Shown here piece after piece: positions 44,265 through 52,792 of a stretch of 64,000 nucleotides of DNA (the first letter of the stretch is position 1; each line of letters starts with the position of its first letter). Origin of the DNA: Clostridiales bacterium (GTDB lineage Bacteria > Bacillota_A > Clostridia > Saccharofermentanales > Saccharofermentanaceae); assembly GCA_024695545.1 (NCBI GenBank), contig JAILHZ010000002.1, positions 1 through 64,000 on the forward strand, given 5' to 3'. Position numbers and translations under genes: made by a program. The notes under the pieces were generated by a model. It searched no databases, was not told the origin of the DNA, and saw only the letters and a program-made list of their open reading frames with translations.

Positions 44265-44981
44265 TTACTCTTTTAACCAGTCCGAACGGGACGCGGCAAG
44301 GAGAGCCTTGAAAATATCAATATCTTCAACGGTCGTAAGTTTGATGTTCTTCTCAGAACCTGCGGAGAAATATACCTGCTTGCCCATCTCGATCATAAGT
44401 GTACAGGATGCAACCGAGTTCGTGATTCCCTTCTCAAGAGCATCACGGTGAAGCTGACAGATATCTCCGAGGCGGAAAGCCTGAGGTGTCTGTGTTCTTT
44501 TAAGAGAATCACGAGGATATGTGCCGGTAGAGACTTCGCCGTCTTCTGTCTGAAGCATCGCCTCAGCGCATGGAATAACAGTTATCGCACTGCCGTACTG
44601 TTTCGCAACACGGATATTATCTGAAATGATCTCAGCAGAGACCATCGGGCGGATCGCATCGTGAATAAGAACAAAATCATCAGGGGAACAGTGCTTTTCG
44701 AGCTCAAAAAGACCATTACGGATCGAACCCTGACCGTTACTTCCACCCGGTGCGATATACTTCAGTTTTGAAATATTAAACTGCTTCGCATAAGCCTGAA
44801 GAACCTGTTCCCAGCCCTCAATGCAGACAACTCCGATCGCATCGATCTCCGGATGCTTCTCGAACGCTTCTAAAGTATAGATGATAACCGGACGCTCATT
44901 AACAGTCAGGAACTGCTTCGGAATATCCTGATGCATTCTGTTTCCGGATCCACCTGCAATAATCAGTGCAATATTAGCCAT
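44265..44981 (-). CDS. IspD/TarI-family cytidylyltransferase
   Basis: The 238-residue protein starts IALIIAGGSGNRMHQDIPKQFL and has LIHDAIRPMVS, as in IspD (MEP pathway) and TarI (CDP-ribitol). The polysaccharide context, a neighbouring LicD phosphotransferase and an SDR enzyme favour a TarI-type role making a CDP-activated alditol or sugar phosphate. A MEP-pathway role cannot be excluded without knowing whether the genome has another ispD. Confidence 0.85.
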   Translation of the reverse strand: MANIALIIAGGSGNRMHQDIPKQFLTVNERPVIIYTLEAFEKHPEIDAIGVVCIEGWEQVLQAYAKQFNISKLKYIAPGGSNGQGSIRNGLFELEKHCSPDDFVLIHDAIRPMVSAEIISDNIRVAKQYGSAITVIPCAEAMLQTEDGEVSTGTYPRDSLKRTQTPQAFRLGDICQLHRDALEKGITNSVASCTLMIEMGKQVYFSAGSEKNIKLTTVEDIDIFKALLAASRSDWLKE

Positions 44982-44999
44982 ACTATTTCTCCCAGTAAA

Positions 45000-45881
45000 T
45001 CACAATACCATCTTGCAGGCATAGTGAGTCTCACGCTTATCTTCCGGAGGGATCGTCATATAATCCCTGTAAAGGTTCGTAAGATATGTATCATAATCGG
45101 ACGGGATCGTGACTTTCAGTCCTTCAAATTCACCCTCGGTCAACTCGGTAAAAACCTTAGCGGGAAGGATCTCCCTTTTATAGCTGATAGCCGACGGAAC
45201 CGCCATCCATCCAGTCTGTTTCGAATACTTACCCAGTTTATCACATTTTGTCAAATAAAACTTCATTCCGCCAATGTGCGAGAAGATGAAACCAAGCCTT
45301 CTGCGCATTTTATAGTACTTCTTTACTTCTTCACAGGTCTTCCCCTTTTCAAGGATGACCAGGGACGGGTACTTATAGTCGATGCAGGCACTGGAAGCTT
45401 TGAATGCAAAGTCATAACGGAATGCTCTGAAGTTTCTCTTAAATCCCGGCTTCGGACAATTCTCGATGATAAAGACATCGATAAAAAGATTGTCATGCTG
45501 ATGAACGCCGGCATATGGGATCTCAACAAGAGTTGTTCCCTTTTTAAAGATCTTCGGCTGCTTATTGAAGTATCCTGGCGAAAGTGGCTTAACGAGCTCA
45601 TACTTATCCGCGAATTCGCCGGGAAAAACCTTGACGAACTTTTCATACTCTTCCCTAATCATCATAACATCGATATCATCGTCCCAGGGAATAAAACCCT
45701 TATGACGGATGGCGCCGAGAAGCGTACCGCCACTGAGCATACACTTGATACCATGTTTGTCACAGACAGACTTGATATCAATGTACATGCCAAGAAGAGC
45801 ATCATGAAGAGCCTTGATTCCTTCGGAATCGATCTCATACTCTTTGAAATATGTGGAATATATCTGTTTACTCGACTTCAT
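45000..45881 (-). CDS. LicD family phosphotransferase
   Basis: LicD proteins transfer phosphocholine, ribitol phosphate or related groups onto glycans. The 293-residue protein has the signature GGTLLGAIRH at 51-60 and the metal-binding WDDDIDV at 66-72. The neighbouring IspD/TarI-like gene could provide a CDP-activated donor. The exact group is unknown. Confidence 0.92.
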   Translation of the reverse strand: MKSSKQIYSTYFKEYEIDSEGIKALHDALLGMYIDIKSVCDKHGIKCMLSGGTLLGAIRHKGFIPWDDDIDVMMIREEYEKFVKVFPGEFADKYELVKPLSPGYFNKQPKIFKKGTTLVEIPYAGVHQHDNLFIDVFIIENCPKPGFKRNFRAFRYDFAFKASSACIDYKYPSLVILEKGKTCEEVKKYYKMRRRLGFIFSHIGGMKFYLTKCDKLGKYSKQTGWMAVPSAISYKREILPAKVFTELTEGEFEGLKVTIPSDYDTYLTNLYRDYMTIPPEDKRETHYACKMVL

Positions 45882-45895
45882 CTTTCACCTGCAAA

Positions 45896-46714
45896 TCAAT
45901 TATGTAGTAGTTTCTTAAACACAAAACCTCTGAGCTTACCCGGCATCATCGCGACAATAAACTGGATGATGATCGTCTTATGGTAATCCCATGCACTGAT
46001 AAATCCTGTCTTCTTGACCATCTTGCGACCGGTTCTGTATTTCTTGAAATAGCTCCATCCGCCGCGTCTTTCATACATATCGTGACCGATTCTGGCAAAA
46101 ACGAGCGGCTCATCGATATTCATACATCTGGAGCCGCTCTGTATCATGCGGACCCAGAGATATGTATCTTCCATCAGCGGACAGGATTCATAGTTTCCCG
46201 CTTTCATTACAGCGGACTTCTTATACATGACTGACATGTGATTAAATGCATCACGCTTTTTCTGATATTTAACGATTTCATCATGAGTCACAGGAACCGT
46301 ACGATGTGCAACGATCTCATCGGGAGTTGTCTCAAATTCATCGATCTGGGATCCGCAGATATCGATCTTAGGATCATTATCAAAGCACTTCGTCTGTTTC
46401 TCAAACCGATCTTCTCTTGCTATGTCATCCGTGTCCATACGCGCGATAAGATCATATGTGCATGCCGGAACACCTGCCCGAAGAGCAAGCCCCAGACCCT
46501 GATTCTCTTTTATCGGAACTCTTTTGATCAGACCGGGATACTTTTTCTCATATTCGTTCAGAAGAGCGTAAAGATCCTCTGTAAGAGGGCCATCCTCTAC
46601 GATCAGCCACTCATCAGCTTTTACAGTCTGTCTTAAGAGACTCTCAAAGCACTGGCGGGCGTACTCCGGTTTTTCTTTCATATATAAGGACATCAACACA
46701 CTGAACTTTTCCAT
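45896..46714 (-). CDS. family 2 glycosyltransferase
   Basis: The 272-residue GT-A enzyme starts FSVLMSLYMKEKPEYA, has WLIVEDGPL and the metal-binding DTDDIAREDRFEKQ, and later GSQIDEF and EDTYLWVRMI. It should add a sugar to the lipid-linked repeat unit from a nucleotide donor. A hydrophobic C-terminus may associate it with the membrane. Its start shares a base with the sugar transferase stop (TAATG). Confidence 0.9.
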   Translation of the reverse strand: MEKFSVLMSLYMKEKPEYARQCFESLLRQTVKADEWLIVEDGPLTEDLYALLNEYEKKYPGLIKRVPIKENQGLGLALRAGVPACTYDLIARMDTDDIAREDRFEKQTKCFDNDPKIDICGSQIDEFETTPDEIVAHRTVPVTHDEIVKYQKKRDAFNHMSVMYKKSAVMKAGNYESCPLMEDTYLWVRMIQSGSRCMNIDEPLVFARIGHDMYERRGGWSYFKKYRTGRKMVKKTGFISAWDYHKTIIIQFIVAMMPGKLRGFVFKKLLHN

Positions 46715-47409
46715 TATTGATAATCCTTTCCTGCAACTGCCGCAACTGTACGGAACATAGTCATGATATCTCCGAAGAAAGAGAATCCGGAGATACTCTT
46801 AAGATTCCATTTCATCTTATCAGGAAGCACTTTCTCGATGTATACACGATCCACATCATCCGCTGCATCCAGAAGCTTATCCTCATCCTTGTACCGGATC
46901 GAAGCTTCACTGGTAATACCTGCTGGCATAAGAAGAGTCGCATAGTATTCCGGAGCATACTTCTCAACATATTTCACCGCTTCCGGACGTGTTCCGACAA
47001 AGCTCATGTTTCCGGTAAAAATATCGAAAATCTGCGGAAGCTCATCCAGACGGCAGCCACGGAGTTTGGATCCGATCTTCGTAATTCTGCTGTCATTACC
47101 TACAGTAACGGCAGAGCCGATCTTGTCCGCATTATTTACCATAGTTCTGAACTTATGGATACGATAGTGCTTGCCGTAACGTGTTACACGTTCCTGACGA
47201 TAGAAAACCGGACCTTTACTGTCGCACTTGATCAGGATCGCAATGATCAGCATCGGAAGAGCAAGGAGTATTAGGAAAAGAAATGCAACAAATACATCAA
47301 AAACACGTTTAAAGAAACGTGAAACGCCCTTCTTCTTCAGGGCATCATAATATGGTTTAACTTCCGGAACACGCATGTATTCCGGAAGGTCGTTCCATTT
47401 CCTTAACAT
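46714..47409 (-). CDS. initiating sugar-phosphate transferase (PglC/WcaJ-type)
   Basis: This enzyme should start each repeat unit by moving a sugar phosphate onto undecaprenyl phosphate. The 231-residue protein has one hydrophobic re-entrant/membrane segment (about 38-60) and the family motifs KGPVFYRQERV, HKFRTM and the DE-containing RLDELPQ, then SFVGTRPE. The compact size matches monotopic PglC-type enzymes rather than the larger WbaP-type. Start and upstream stop overlap as TGATG. Confidence 0.92.
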   Translation of the reverse strand: MLRKWNDLPEYMRVPEVKPYYDALKKKGVSRFFKRVFDVFVAFLFLILLALPMLIIAILIKCDSKGPVFYRQERVTRYGKHYRIHKFRTMVNNADKIGSAVTVGNDSRITKIGSKLRGCRLDELPQIFDIFTGNMSFVGTRPEAVKYVEKYAPEYYATLLMPAGITSEASIRYKDEDKLLDAADDVDRVYIEKVLPDKMKWNLKSISGFSFFGDIMTMFRTVAAVAGKDYQ

Positions 47410-48728
47410 CAGTTATCGGCCCTCATGACGGATTTCAGGGATTCGCAGATATACTCTACGTCCTCATCTGTCAGTAAAGTATGCAGAGGCAGTGTGATCA
47501 GGTTTCTATAATAATCAAAAGAATTCGGGTAATCTTTTATATCCGCACCAAGTACACGATATGCCGTCATCATGGGAAGAGGCTTATAATGCACATTCGT
47601 ATTGACACCCATTTCGGCAAGGTCGGTAATGATCTGATTTCTTCTTTCCTCATCGATACCGGGGATACGAATAAGATACAGATGATTGCTGCTGTCAACG
47701 CCTTCCACATGATGATTCAGGTGCGAAATACCGAGTTCGTCACAGGTGGCATCATATTTTCTGATGATTTCTTCTCTTCTCTTAAGAAGTCCCGGGTAAC
47801 GGTCAAGCTGTCTGAGACCGATCGCAGCCATAATATCTGTCATATTACACTTGTACCAGGGCCCGATAATGTCATATTCCCATGCTCCGACCTTTGTCTT
47901 CGCAAGGGCGTCCTTATTCTGTCCGTGTAGGCTCAGGAGCTGAAAGAACTTATAGATCTCCGCATCGTCGATACCGGGAATGCTTTTCCATGTAGCAGCT
48001 CCACCCTCAGCAGTCGTAAAGTTCTTTACCGCGTGGAAGCTGAAACCAGTAAAGTCGGCAAGAGCACCGCAATATGTTACTTTCCCGTCAAAGATCCTGC
48101 TTCCTCCGAGACCATGAGCGCAGTCAGAAACAACCGCAACTCGGCCCAGTGCTCTCTGAACACGTGAAGAAAAATCATGAAGAGGATCACCGTCTGATTC
48201 CATCGGACGGAAAAGAGAACGCTTCTCTTCTACGATCTTAAAGACCTTCTCATAATCACAAACGATTCCGGCAAGATCGACACAGACAATTGCCTTCGTC
48301 TTCTCAGTGACCGCAGCGGCAAGCTTCTCATAATCCATTTCCGGCATATGAGTAAGAGGTTCGCCGTCCTTCTGAATATCGACAAACTTTACTGTCGCGC
48401 CGCAGTGAATAGCCGCGGAAGCGGATGCAGAATATGTATATGCCGGAACGAGAACTTCGTCTCCTTCTTTAACACCTAAGATACGAAGATTAAGTTCCTC
48501 GGCAGCAGTGGCTGAGTTCAGGCATACGACACGGTTAGACCAGCGTGAAGGATCTGATTCAGTATCAACATCAACACGGCCTGTCTCAATATAGGCAGCC
48601 AGTCTTCTTTCAAGTAATTTGGTACGGGGACCGGTGGTGATCCAACCGGAACGAAGAGCATCACATACTTCAGAGATCTCAGCCTCACTGATATCCGGCG
48701 GGCTGAATTTGATAAATCTTTTTTCCAT
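47409..48728 (-). CDS. DegT/DnrJ/EryC1 family PLP-dependent sugar aminotransferase
   Basis: The 439-residue protein has VPAYTYSASASA, the cofactor Asp in SDCAHGLGG and the PLP Lys K235 in SFHAVKNFTTAEGG. It is longer than most members through an insert around 165-195. Placed before the PglC-type transferase, it may aminate a UDP-4-keto-6-deoxy sugar to supply the first sugar of the repeat unit. Only one dehydratase is visible in the operon, so it may be shared. First gene of the operon. Confidence 0.87.
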   Translation of the reverse strand: MEKRFIKFSPPDISEAEISEVCDALRSGWITTGPRTKLLERRLAAYIETGRVDVDTESDPSRWSNRVVCLNSATAAEELNLRILGVKEGDEVLVPAYTYSASASAAIHCGATVKFVDIQKDGEPLTHMPEMDYEKLAAAVTEKTKAIVCVDLAGIVCDYEKVFKIVEEKRSLFRPMESDGDPLHDFSSRVQRALGRVAVVSDCAHGLGGSRIFDGKVTYCGALADFTGFSFHAVKNFTTAEGGAATWKSIPGIDDAEIYKFFQLLSLHGQNKDALAKTKVGAWEYDIIGPWYKCNMTDIMAAIGLRQLDRYPGLLKRREEIIRKYDATCDELGISHLNHHVEGVDSSNHLYLIRIPGIDEERRNQIITDLAEMGVNTNVHYKPLPMMTAYRVLGADIKDYPNSFDYYRNLITLPLHTLLTDEDVEYICESLKSVMRADN

Positions 48729-48756
48729 ATAAAAATCTCTCTATAGCCTAGAAAAC

Positions 48757-48777
48757 ATAGTACTTTACTATATTATA
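48757..48777 (-). promoter_or_regulatory. -10 element and start-site palindrome of the polysaccharide operon
   Basis: A perfect TATAAT lies at 48777-48772 on the minus strand with no good -35. Just downstream, ATAGTA and TACTAT (48757-48771) form an inverted repeat around a 3-base centre, where transcription would start. The weak -35 hints at activator dependence; this is inference. Confidence 0.4.
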
Positions 48778-48817
48778 CACATCATGCCGAAAACTGTGTA
48801 TTTCTTTTAAATACAAT

Positions 48818-48840
48818 AAAATCACCCGTTACAGGGTGAT
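48818..48840 (-). terminator. terminator of tRNA-Leu
   Basis: ATCACCC (48821-48827) pairs with GGGTGAT (48834-48840), followed on the minus strand by TTTATT. It separates the tRNA from the polysaccharide operon. Confidence 0.75.
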
Positions 48841-48861
48841 TCTATTGCACATTAACAAATA

Positions 48862-48946
48862 TGGTGGGGCTGATGGGACTTGAACCCATACGATTTAAGG
48901 TCGGCAGATTTTGAGTCTGCTGCGTCTGCCATTCCGCCACAACCCC
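48862..48946 (-). tRNA. tRNA-Leu (anticodon CAA)
   Basis: The 85-base sequence folds with acceptor GGGGTTG/CAGCCCC, an encoded CCA and a long variable arm. The anticodon loop CTCAAAA gives CAA (48913-48911), reading UUG. Confidence 0.95.
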
Positions 48947-48962
48947 GTAAATGACGGAAATT

Positions 48963-48991
48963 ATATTAGCATACCCATATCAGAGTGTCAA
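48963..48991 (-). promoter_or_regulatory. promoter of tRNA-Leu
   Basis: A perfect TTGACA (48991-48986) and TAATAT (48968-48963) are 17 bases apart on the minus strand, 17 bases before the tRNA. Confidence 0.7.
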
Positions 48992-49039
48992 ACAACGGAA
49001 ACGCAGGAAAAACAGACACAATTCGGACATATCAGAGTG
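48976..49039. repeat. 12-bp direct repeat between the galE 3' end and the tRNA-Leu promoter
   Basis: CATATCAGAGTG occurs at 48976-48987 (inside the tRNA-Leu promoter spacer and -35) and again at 49028-49039 (over the galE stop). The copies are identical and 52 bases apart. Confidence 0.6.
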
Positions 49040-50033
49040 CTTTTTTCGCGAAATTATAAGAATCCTTACACATCTTCTCCAGGTCATAAAGAGCCTTCCA
49101 TCCGAGTTCCTTTTCCGCCTTGGACGGATCAGAATAGCAGGCATCGATATCGCCGGGACGGCGCTCGATGATCTGGTAAGGAATCTCAATGCTGTTTGCC
49201 TTCTCAAAAGCATGAACGATATCCAGAACGCTGTATCCGATACCGGTTCCGAGATTGTAAATATACACACCCGGTTCGTCGTCAAACTTCTTCATAACGG
49301 CAACATGGCCCTTTGCAAGATCAACAACATGGATATAATCACGGACACCGGTACCGTCATGAGTATTGTAATCGTTACCGAAGACACGAAGATAAGGAAG
49401 TTTTCCGACAACGACCTGCATAATGTACGGCATCAGGTTGTTCGGAATACCATTCGGCTCATCTCCGATCAGGCCGCTCTCATGCGCACCGATCGGGTTA
49501 AAATACCGGAGAAGCATAACATGCCAGTCAGGATTTGCCTTCTGGATATCCGAGAAGATCCTCTCAAGCATCTTCTTCGTTTCACCATACGGATTAGTTG
49601 TGGATCCGAGAGGACATTCCTCAGTAATCGGAATGATTGCAGGATCACCATATACAGTCGCAGATGACGAGAATACGAGCTTCTTAACACCGAATTCTTT
49701 CATCACGGCAACCAGATTCAGAGAACCGGCGATATTGTTGTTATAGTATTCCAATGGCTTGGCAACACTTTCACCTACCGCTTTCAGGCCGGCAAAATGA
49801 ATAACAGCGTCAATGCTGTTCTCGCGGAAGATCGGACGGAGTGTTTCGATATCCCTCATGTCGGCATTATAGAATTTCGGTCTCTTTCCCGTGATCTCGA
49901 AAACACGGTCAAGGCTGCTCTCTTTAGAATTGGAAAGGTTATCAAATACGATGACATCATGGCCGGCATTGAGCAGTTCAACACAGGTATGTGAACCGAT
50001 ATATCCGGTACCGCCGGTAACAAGTATATTCAT
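49032..50033 (-). CDS. galE: UDP-glucose 4-epimerase
   Basis: GalE interconverts UDP-glucose and UDP-galactose (some also UDP-GlcNAc/GalNAc). The 333-residue protein has [17 protein letters not shown] at the start, [11 protein letters not shown], the YxxxK in [11 protein letters not shown] and the C-terminal [16 protein letters not shown]. Length is typical. It lies just outside the polysaccharide operon and can supply its donors. AAGGAG precedes the ATG. Confidence 0.96.
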   Translation of the reverse strand: MNILVTGGTGYIGSHTCVELLNAGHDVIVFDNLSNSKESSLDRVFEITGKRPKFYNADMRDIETLRPIFRENSIDAVIHFAGLKAVGESVAKPLEYYNNNIAGSLNLVAVMKEFGVKKLVFSSSATVYGDPAIIPITEECPLGSTTNPYGETKKMLERIFSDIQKANPDWHVMLLRYFNPIGAHESGLIGDEPNGIPNNLMPYIMQVVVGKLPYLRVFGNDYNTHDGTGVRDYIHVVDLAKGHVAVMKKFDDEPGVYIYNLGTGIGYSVLDIVHAFEKANSIEIPYQIIERRPGDIDACYSDPSKAEKELGWKALYDLEKMCKDSYNFAKKAL

Positions 50034-50084
50034 AATACTTACTCCTTTGCATATAAAAATGATTCCGAAAAGAATCTATACAGT

Positions 50085-50114
50085 ATTTTATCCAAAACAC
50101 ATACGAAAAATCAA
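50085..50114 (-). promoter_or_regulatory. candidate galE promoter
   Basis: TTGATT (50114-50109) and TAAAAT (50090-50085) are 18 bases apart on the minus strand, about 50 bases before galE and after the tRNA terminator. Confidence 0.45.
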
Positions 50115-50147
50115 TCAGACTTAAGGATTGTGACAATTTTGAAATGA

Positions 50148-50175
50148 AAAGAACTGTTCGATTGAACAGTTCTTT
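50148..50175 (-). terminator. terminator of the tRNA pair
   Basis: AAAGAACTGTTC (50148-50159) and GAACAGTTCTTT (50164-50175) form a perfect 12-bp stem with a 4-base loop, 3 bases after the CCA of tRNA-Tyr, followed by TTTTCATTTC on the minus strand. Confidence 0.8.
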
Positions 50176-50177
50176 CA

Positions 50178-50262
50178 TGGTGGGAGAAGGTGGATTCGAA
50201 CCACCGAAGTCGGTGACAACAGATTTACAGTCTGCCCCCTTTGGCCGCTCGGGAATTCTCCC
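50178..50262 (-). tRNA. tRNA-Tyr (anticodon GTA)
   Basis: The 85-base sequence has acceptor GGGAGAA/TTCTCCC, an encoded CCA, a long variable arm and an anticodon loop with GTA (ACTGTAAAT). Confidence 0.95.
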
Positions 50263-50294
50263 TCGATATATATGTATGTAAGTTGGCTTCAATT

Positions 50295-50371
50295 TGGTGG
50301 GCCTTCAGGGACTCGAACCCAGGACCGACCGGTTATGAGCCGGTTGCTCTAACCAACTGAGCTAAAGGCCC
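50295..50371 (-). tRNA. tRNA with anticodon CAT (elongator Met or lysidine Ile2)
   Basis: The 77-base sequence has acceptor GGGCCTT/AAGGCCC, an encoded CCA and anticodon CAT (50337-50335) in the loop CTCATAA. The body does not have the initiator hallmark of three G-C pairs below the anticodon. Whether it is elongator Met or Ile2 (modified by TilS) needs comparison with the genome's other CAT tRNAs. Confidence 0.9.
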
Positions 50372-50411
50372 GCTTGTTGAGTATGTACCCATTTCTCAAA
50401 GCGCAAGAAAG

Positions 50412-50440
50412 ATTATAGCGATAATGTGATGTTTCGTCAA
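50412..50440 (-). promoter_or_regulatory. strong promoter of the tRNA pair
   Basis: TTGACG (50440-50435) and a perfect TATAAT (50417-50412) are 17 bases apart on the minus strand, about 40 bases before the first tRNA. Confidence 0.8.
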
Positions 50441-50463
50441 CACCTTTTCGAAAAATCAGCGGA

Positions 50464-50501
50464 CTCGTTGTATATCCGTTGTTTAAAGAACACACAACGA
50501 G
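50464..50501 (-). terminator. probable terminator of asd
   Basis: CTCGTTGT (50464-50471) pairs with ACAACGAG (50494-50501). On the minus strand it is followed within 10 bases by ATTTTTCG. It lies 30 bases past the asd stop. Confidence 0.5.
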
Positions 50502-50530
50502 CCCGGATTTACGCTTCTATTACTGATGAA

Positions 50531-51616
50531 TCAATCCTTCGCAGTCAGATAACCCTTCTTGTAAAGGAACTCTGCTGTGAGCATCGCTCCACCTGCAGCA
50601 CCACGAAGAGTGTTGTGGGAAAGGCAGGTAAACTTGTAATCGAAGATCGGATCTTCTCTCAGTCGGCCGATCGATACACCCATTCCACATTCAAACTTCG
50701 CATCAAGTGCCGGCTGCGGACGGTTGTCCTCATCAATATACTGCAGGAACTGCTTCGGAGCATGCGGGAGATCAAGCTCCTGCGGAGCACCCTTATAGTT
50801 CTTCCATGCTTCAAGCATCTCTTCCTTAGTCGGCTTCTTATCGAACTTAACAGAAACAGCTGCAGTATGTCCTTCCTGTACAGCAACACGATAGCACTGT
50901 GCGGAGATAACCGGAGCTTCTGCCTTTACGATCTCATTGCCTTCGATATGACCCCAGACCTTCAGAGGCTCCTGTTCACTCTTCTCTTCCTCACCGCCGA
51001 TATAAGGAATCATGTTACCAACCATTTCCGGCCAGTCCTTAAAGGTCTTACCTGCGCCGGAGATCGCCTGATATGTGCAGACGTTGATGTACTTAATACC
51101 AAATCCGAGAAGCGGTGTCAGTGCAGGAACATAGCTCTGGATCGAGCAGTTCGGCTTAACAGCGATAAAACCACGCTTGGTGCCGAGTCTTTCGCGCTGT
51201 TTCTCAATAATGGCTGCATGATCAGAGTTGATCTCAGGAACCATCATCGGAACATCCGGTGTCCATCTATGTGCGGAGTTATTAGAAACTACAGGTGTCT
51301 CAAGCTTCGCGATCTTCTCTTCAAGCGCGCGGATCTCATCCTTCTTCATATCAACAGCACAGAATACGAAATCGACCTTCTCGCAGACCTTCTCTATATC
51401 TTCCGTACTCTCAACGATCATGTTCTTAACATAAGAAGGCATTTCCACATCGATCTTCCAGCGGCCTTCTACTGCATCAGCATAAGGCTTTCCGGCAGAA
51501 CGCGGAGAAGCAACTACTGCTACACACTCAAACCACGGATGATTATCAAGCAGAGAGATGAATCTCTGTCCTACATAACCTGTTGCACCAATTACGCCAA
51601 CTCTTAACTTAGCCAT
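50531..51616 (-). CDS. asd: aspartate-semialdehyde dehydrogenase (archaeal/fungal-type)
   Basis: Asd reduces aspartyl phosphate to the semialdehyde, feeding lysine, diaminopimelate, threonine and methionine. The protein has VGVIGATGYVGQRFISLL, the catalytic Cys in VKPNCSIQSYVPAL, and the later EGHTAAVSV with the His. The KPNCSIQ context marks the longer archaeal/fungal-type branch. I use the ATG at 51616 (361 aa) after GAGG; an in-frame start 28 codons earlier would lie before the promoter start site. A strong promoter is directly upstream. Confidence 0.94.
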   Translation of the reverse strand: MAKLRVGVIGATGYVGQRFISLLDNHPWFECVAVVASPRSAGKPYADAVEGRWKIDVEMPSYVKNMIVESTEDIEKVCEKVDFVFCAVDMKKDEIRALEEKIAKLETPVVSNNSAHRWTPDVPMMVPEINSDHAAIIEKQRERLGTKRGFIAVKPNCSIQSYVPALTPLLGFGIKYINVCTYQAISGAGKTFKDWPEMVGNMIPYIGGEEEKSEQEPLKVWGHIEGNEIVKAEAPVISAQCYRVAVQEGHTAAVSVKFDKKPTKEEMLEAWKNYKGAPQELDLPHAPKQFLQYIDEDNRPQPALDAKFECGMGVSIGRLREDPIFDYKFTCLSHNTLRGAAGGAMLTAEFLYKKGYLTAKD

Positions 51617-51671
51617 TTTCTTTTCCTCTTTCGCTGTCCGCGTGTCATGGACATTTGTCTTTGATGGGTGT

Positions 51672-51700
51672 ATTATAGCGCAACCAAATAGGGAAAGCAA
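51672..51700 (-). promoter_or_regulatory. asd promoter
   Basis: TTGCTT (51700-51695) and a perfect TATAAT (51677-51672) are 17 bases apart on the minus strand, 56 bases before the asd ATG. Confidence 0.75.
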
Positions 51701-51766
51701 GTCATTTTTCGATATTTATGATAAGATTATCCTAACAGTTTATGTTTTGCTTAATCAGGAGGAAAA

Positions 51767-52771
51767 ATGAGTCGTCCTAAGGGTAAATCTTCCGGCGAGA
51801 ATGCCACTTTTCCGATACTTGAACAGTATCTGCGTTATATGCAGGCGGTTCAGGAAAAATCCCCGTTAACGATAAAAGAATATAAATATGACCTTATTCT
51901 TCTTTTCCGTTTTCTGAAGATGGATCGTGGAATCGTTAAACTTACCGAAGAATTCACCTTTGATGATATTCCGATCAATGATATTGATGCGAAGTTCCTC
52001 AACAGTATTACCTCAGATGATCTTTTTGCATTCATGATCTTTCTTTCTCGCCAGCGCAAAGCCTCTTCTGCTACTCGTGCAAGAAAAGTCGCGACGATCA
52101 AATCCTTCTTTAAATATCTTTCTCAAAAGAAGCGCATCGTAAAAGATGATCCTTCTTATGATCTGGAGACACCCCGCAGGGCGAAAAGACTTCCGAAGTA
52201 TCTGAATCTCGAGCAGAGCAAGGACCTTCTTGAAGCCGCGGAGAACTCAACAAGTGAGTTTGCAGCACGGGATTACTGCATTGTTACCCTTTTTCTCAAT
52301 TGCGGCATGCGTCTTTCCGAATTAAGAAATATCGATCTTTCAGATATTTCCGATGATACTCTCCGCGTTGTCGGAAAAGGCAATAAAGAGCGCACTATCT
52401 ATCTGAATGATGCATGTATTCGTGCACTTGAAGACTACTACCCCGAGCGCGACAAGATGAAGAAAAAAGATAAAGAAGCACTTTTTCTCAGCAGCCGCGG
52501 GACCAGGATCAGTGCTCCGATGATTCAGACCATTATTAAGAGACTGTTCACAGCATCCGGTATCGATGCCGCTTCGTACTCTGTTCACAAGCTGCGTCAC
52601 ACATGCGCGACTCTTATGTATAAATACGGTCAGGTCGATATCCGTACCTTGCAGGCGATCCTCGGTCATCAGAGTGTCGCAACCACGCAGATCTACACGC
52701 ATGTCGACGAAGAGTTGCTCCATGACGCCGTCTCCAAGAATCCACTTGCCGGAATTAAGAAAGACCGCTGA
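51767..52771 (+). CDS. tyrosine recombinase, XerC/XerD-like
   Basis: The 334-residue protein has an N-terminal core-binding domain (about 15-125) and a C-terminal catalytic domain with R182 (NCGMRLSELR), the Lys region GKGNKER, H274/R277 (VHKLRHTCAT), H301 and the nucleophile Y310 (GHQSVATTQIYTH). This full set indicates an active recombinase, probably for chromosome dimer resolution. No phage genes or attachment repeats flank it. AGGAGG precedes the ATG. It is one of few plus-strand genes in this region. Confidence 0.9.
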   Translation: MSRPKGKSSGENATFPILEQYLRYMQAVQEKSPLTIKEYKYDLILLFRFLKMDRGIVKLTEEFTFDDIPINDIDAKFLNSITSDDLFAFMIFLSRQRKASSATRARKVATIKSFFKYLSQKKRIVKDDPSYDLETPRRAKRLPKYLNLEQSKDLLEAAENSTSEFAARDYCIVTLFLNCGMRLSELRNIDLSDISDDTLRVVGKGNKERTIYLNDACIRALEDYYPERDKMKKKDKEALFLSSRGTRISAPMIQTIIKRLFTASGIDAASYSVHKLRHTCATLMYKYGQVDIRTLQAILGHQSVATTQIYTHVDEELLHDAVSKNPLAGIKKDR

Positions 52772-52790
52772 ACATCTCAACGGTCTTTTC
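52761..52790. terminator. bidirectional terminator between the recombinase and esterase genes
   Basis: AAGACCG (52761-52767) pairs with CGGTCTT (52781-52787). T-rich tracts follow on both strands, so it can serve both convergent genes. The recombinase stop codon lies inside the loop. Confidence 0.75.
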
Positions 52791-52792
52791 TC

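Noticed and set aside
50426..51607. Long open frame (393 codons) on the plus strand opposite asd
   Set aside because: It lies fully antisense to a gene with clear Asd motifs, starts in the tRNA promoter region, has no ribosome site and a Cys/Arg/Leu-rich composition typical of mirror frames.
51767..52771. Tyrosine recombinase as part of an integrated element
   Set aside because: No phage or plasmid genes, no attachment repeats and no integration into a neighbouring tRNA gene are visible; a housekeeping Xer-type role is simpler.
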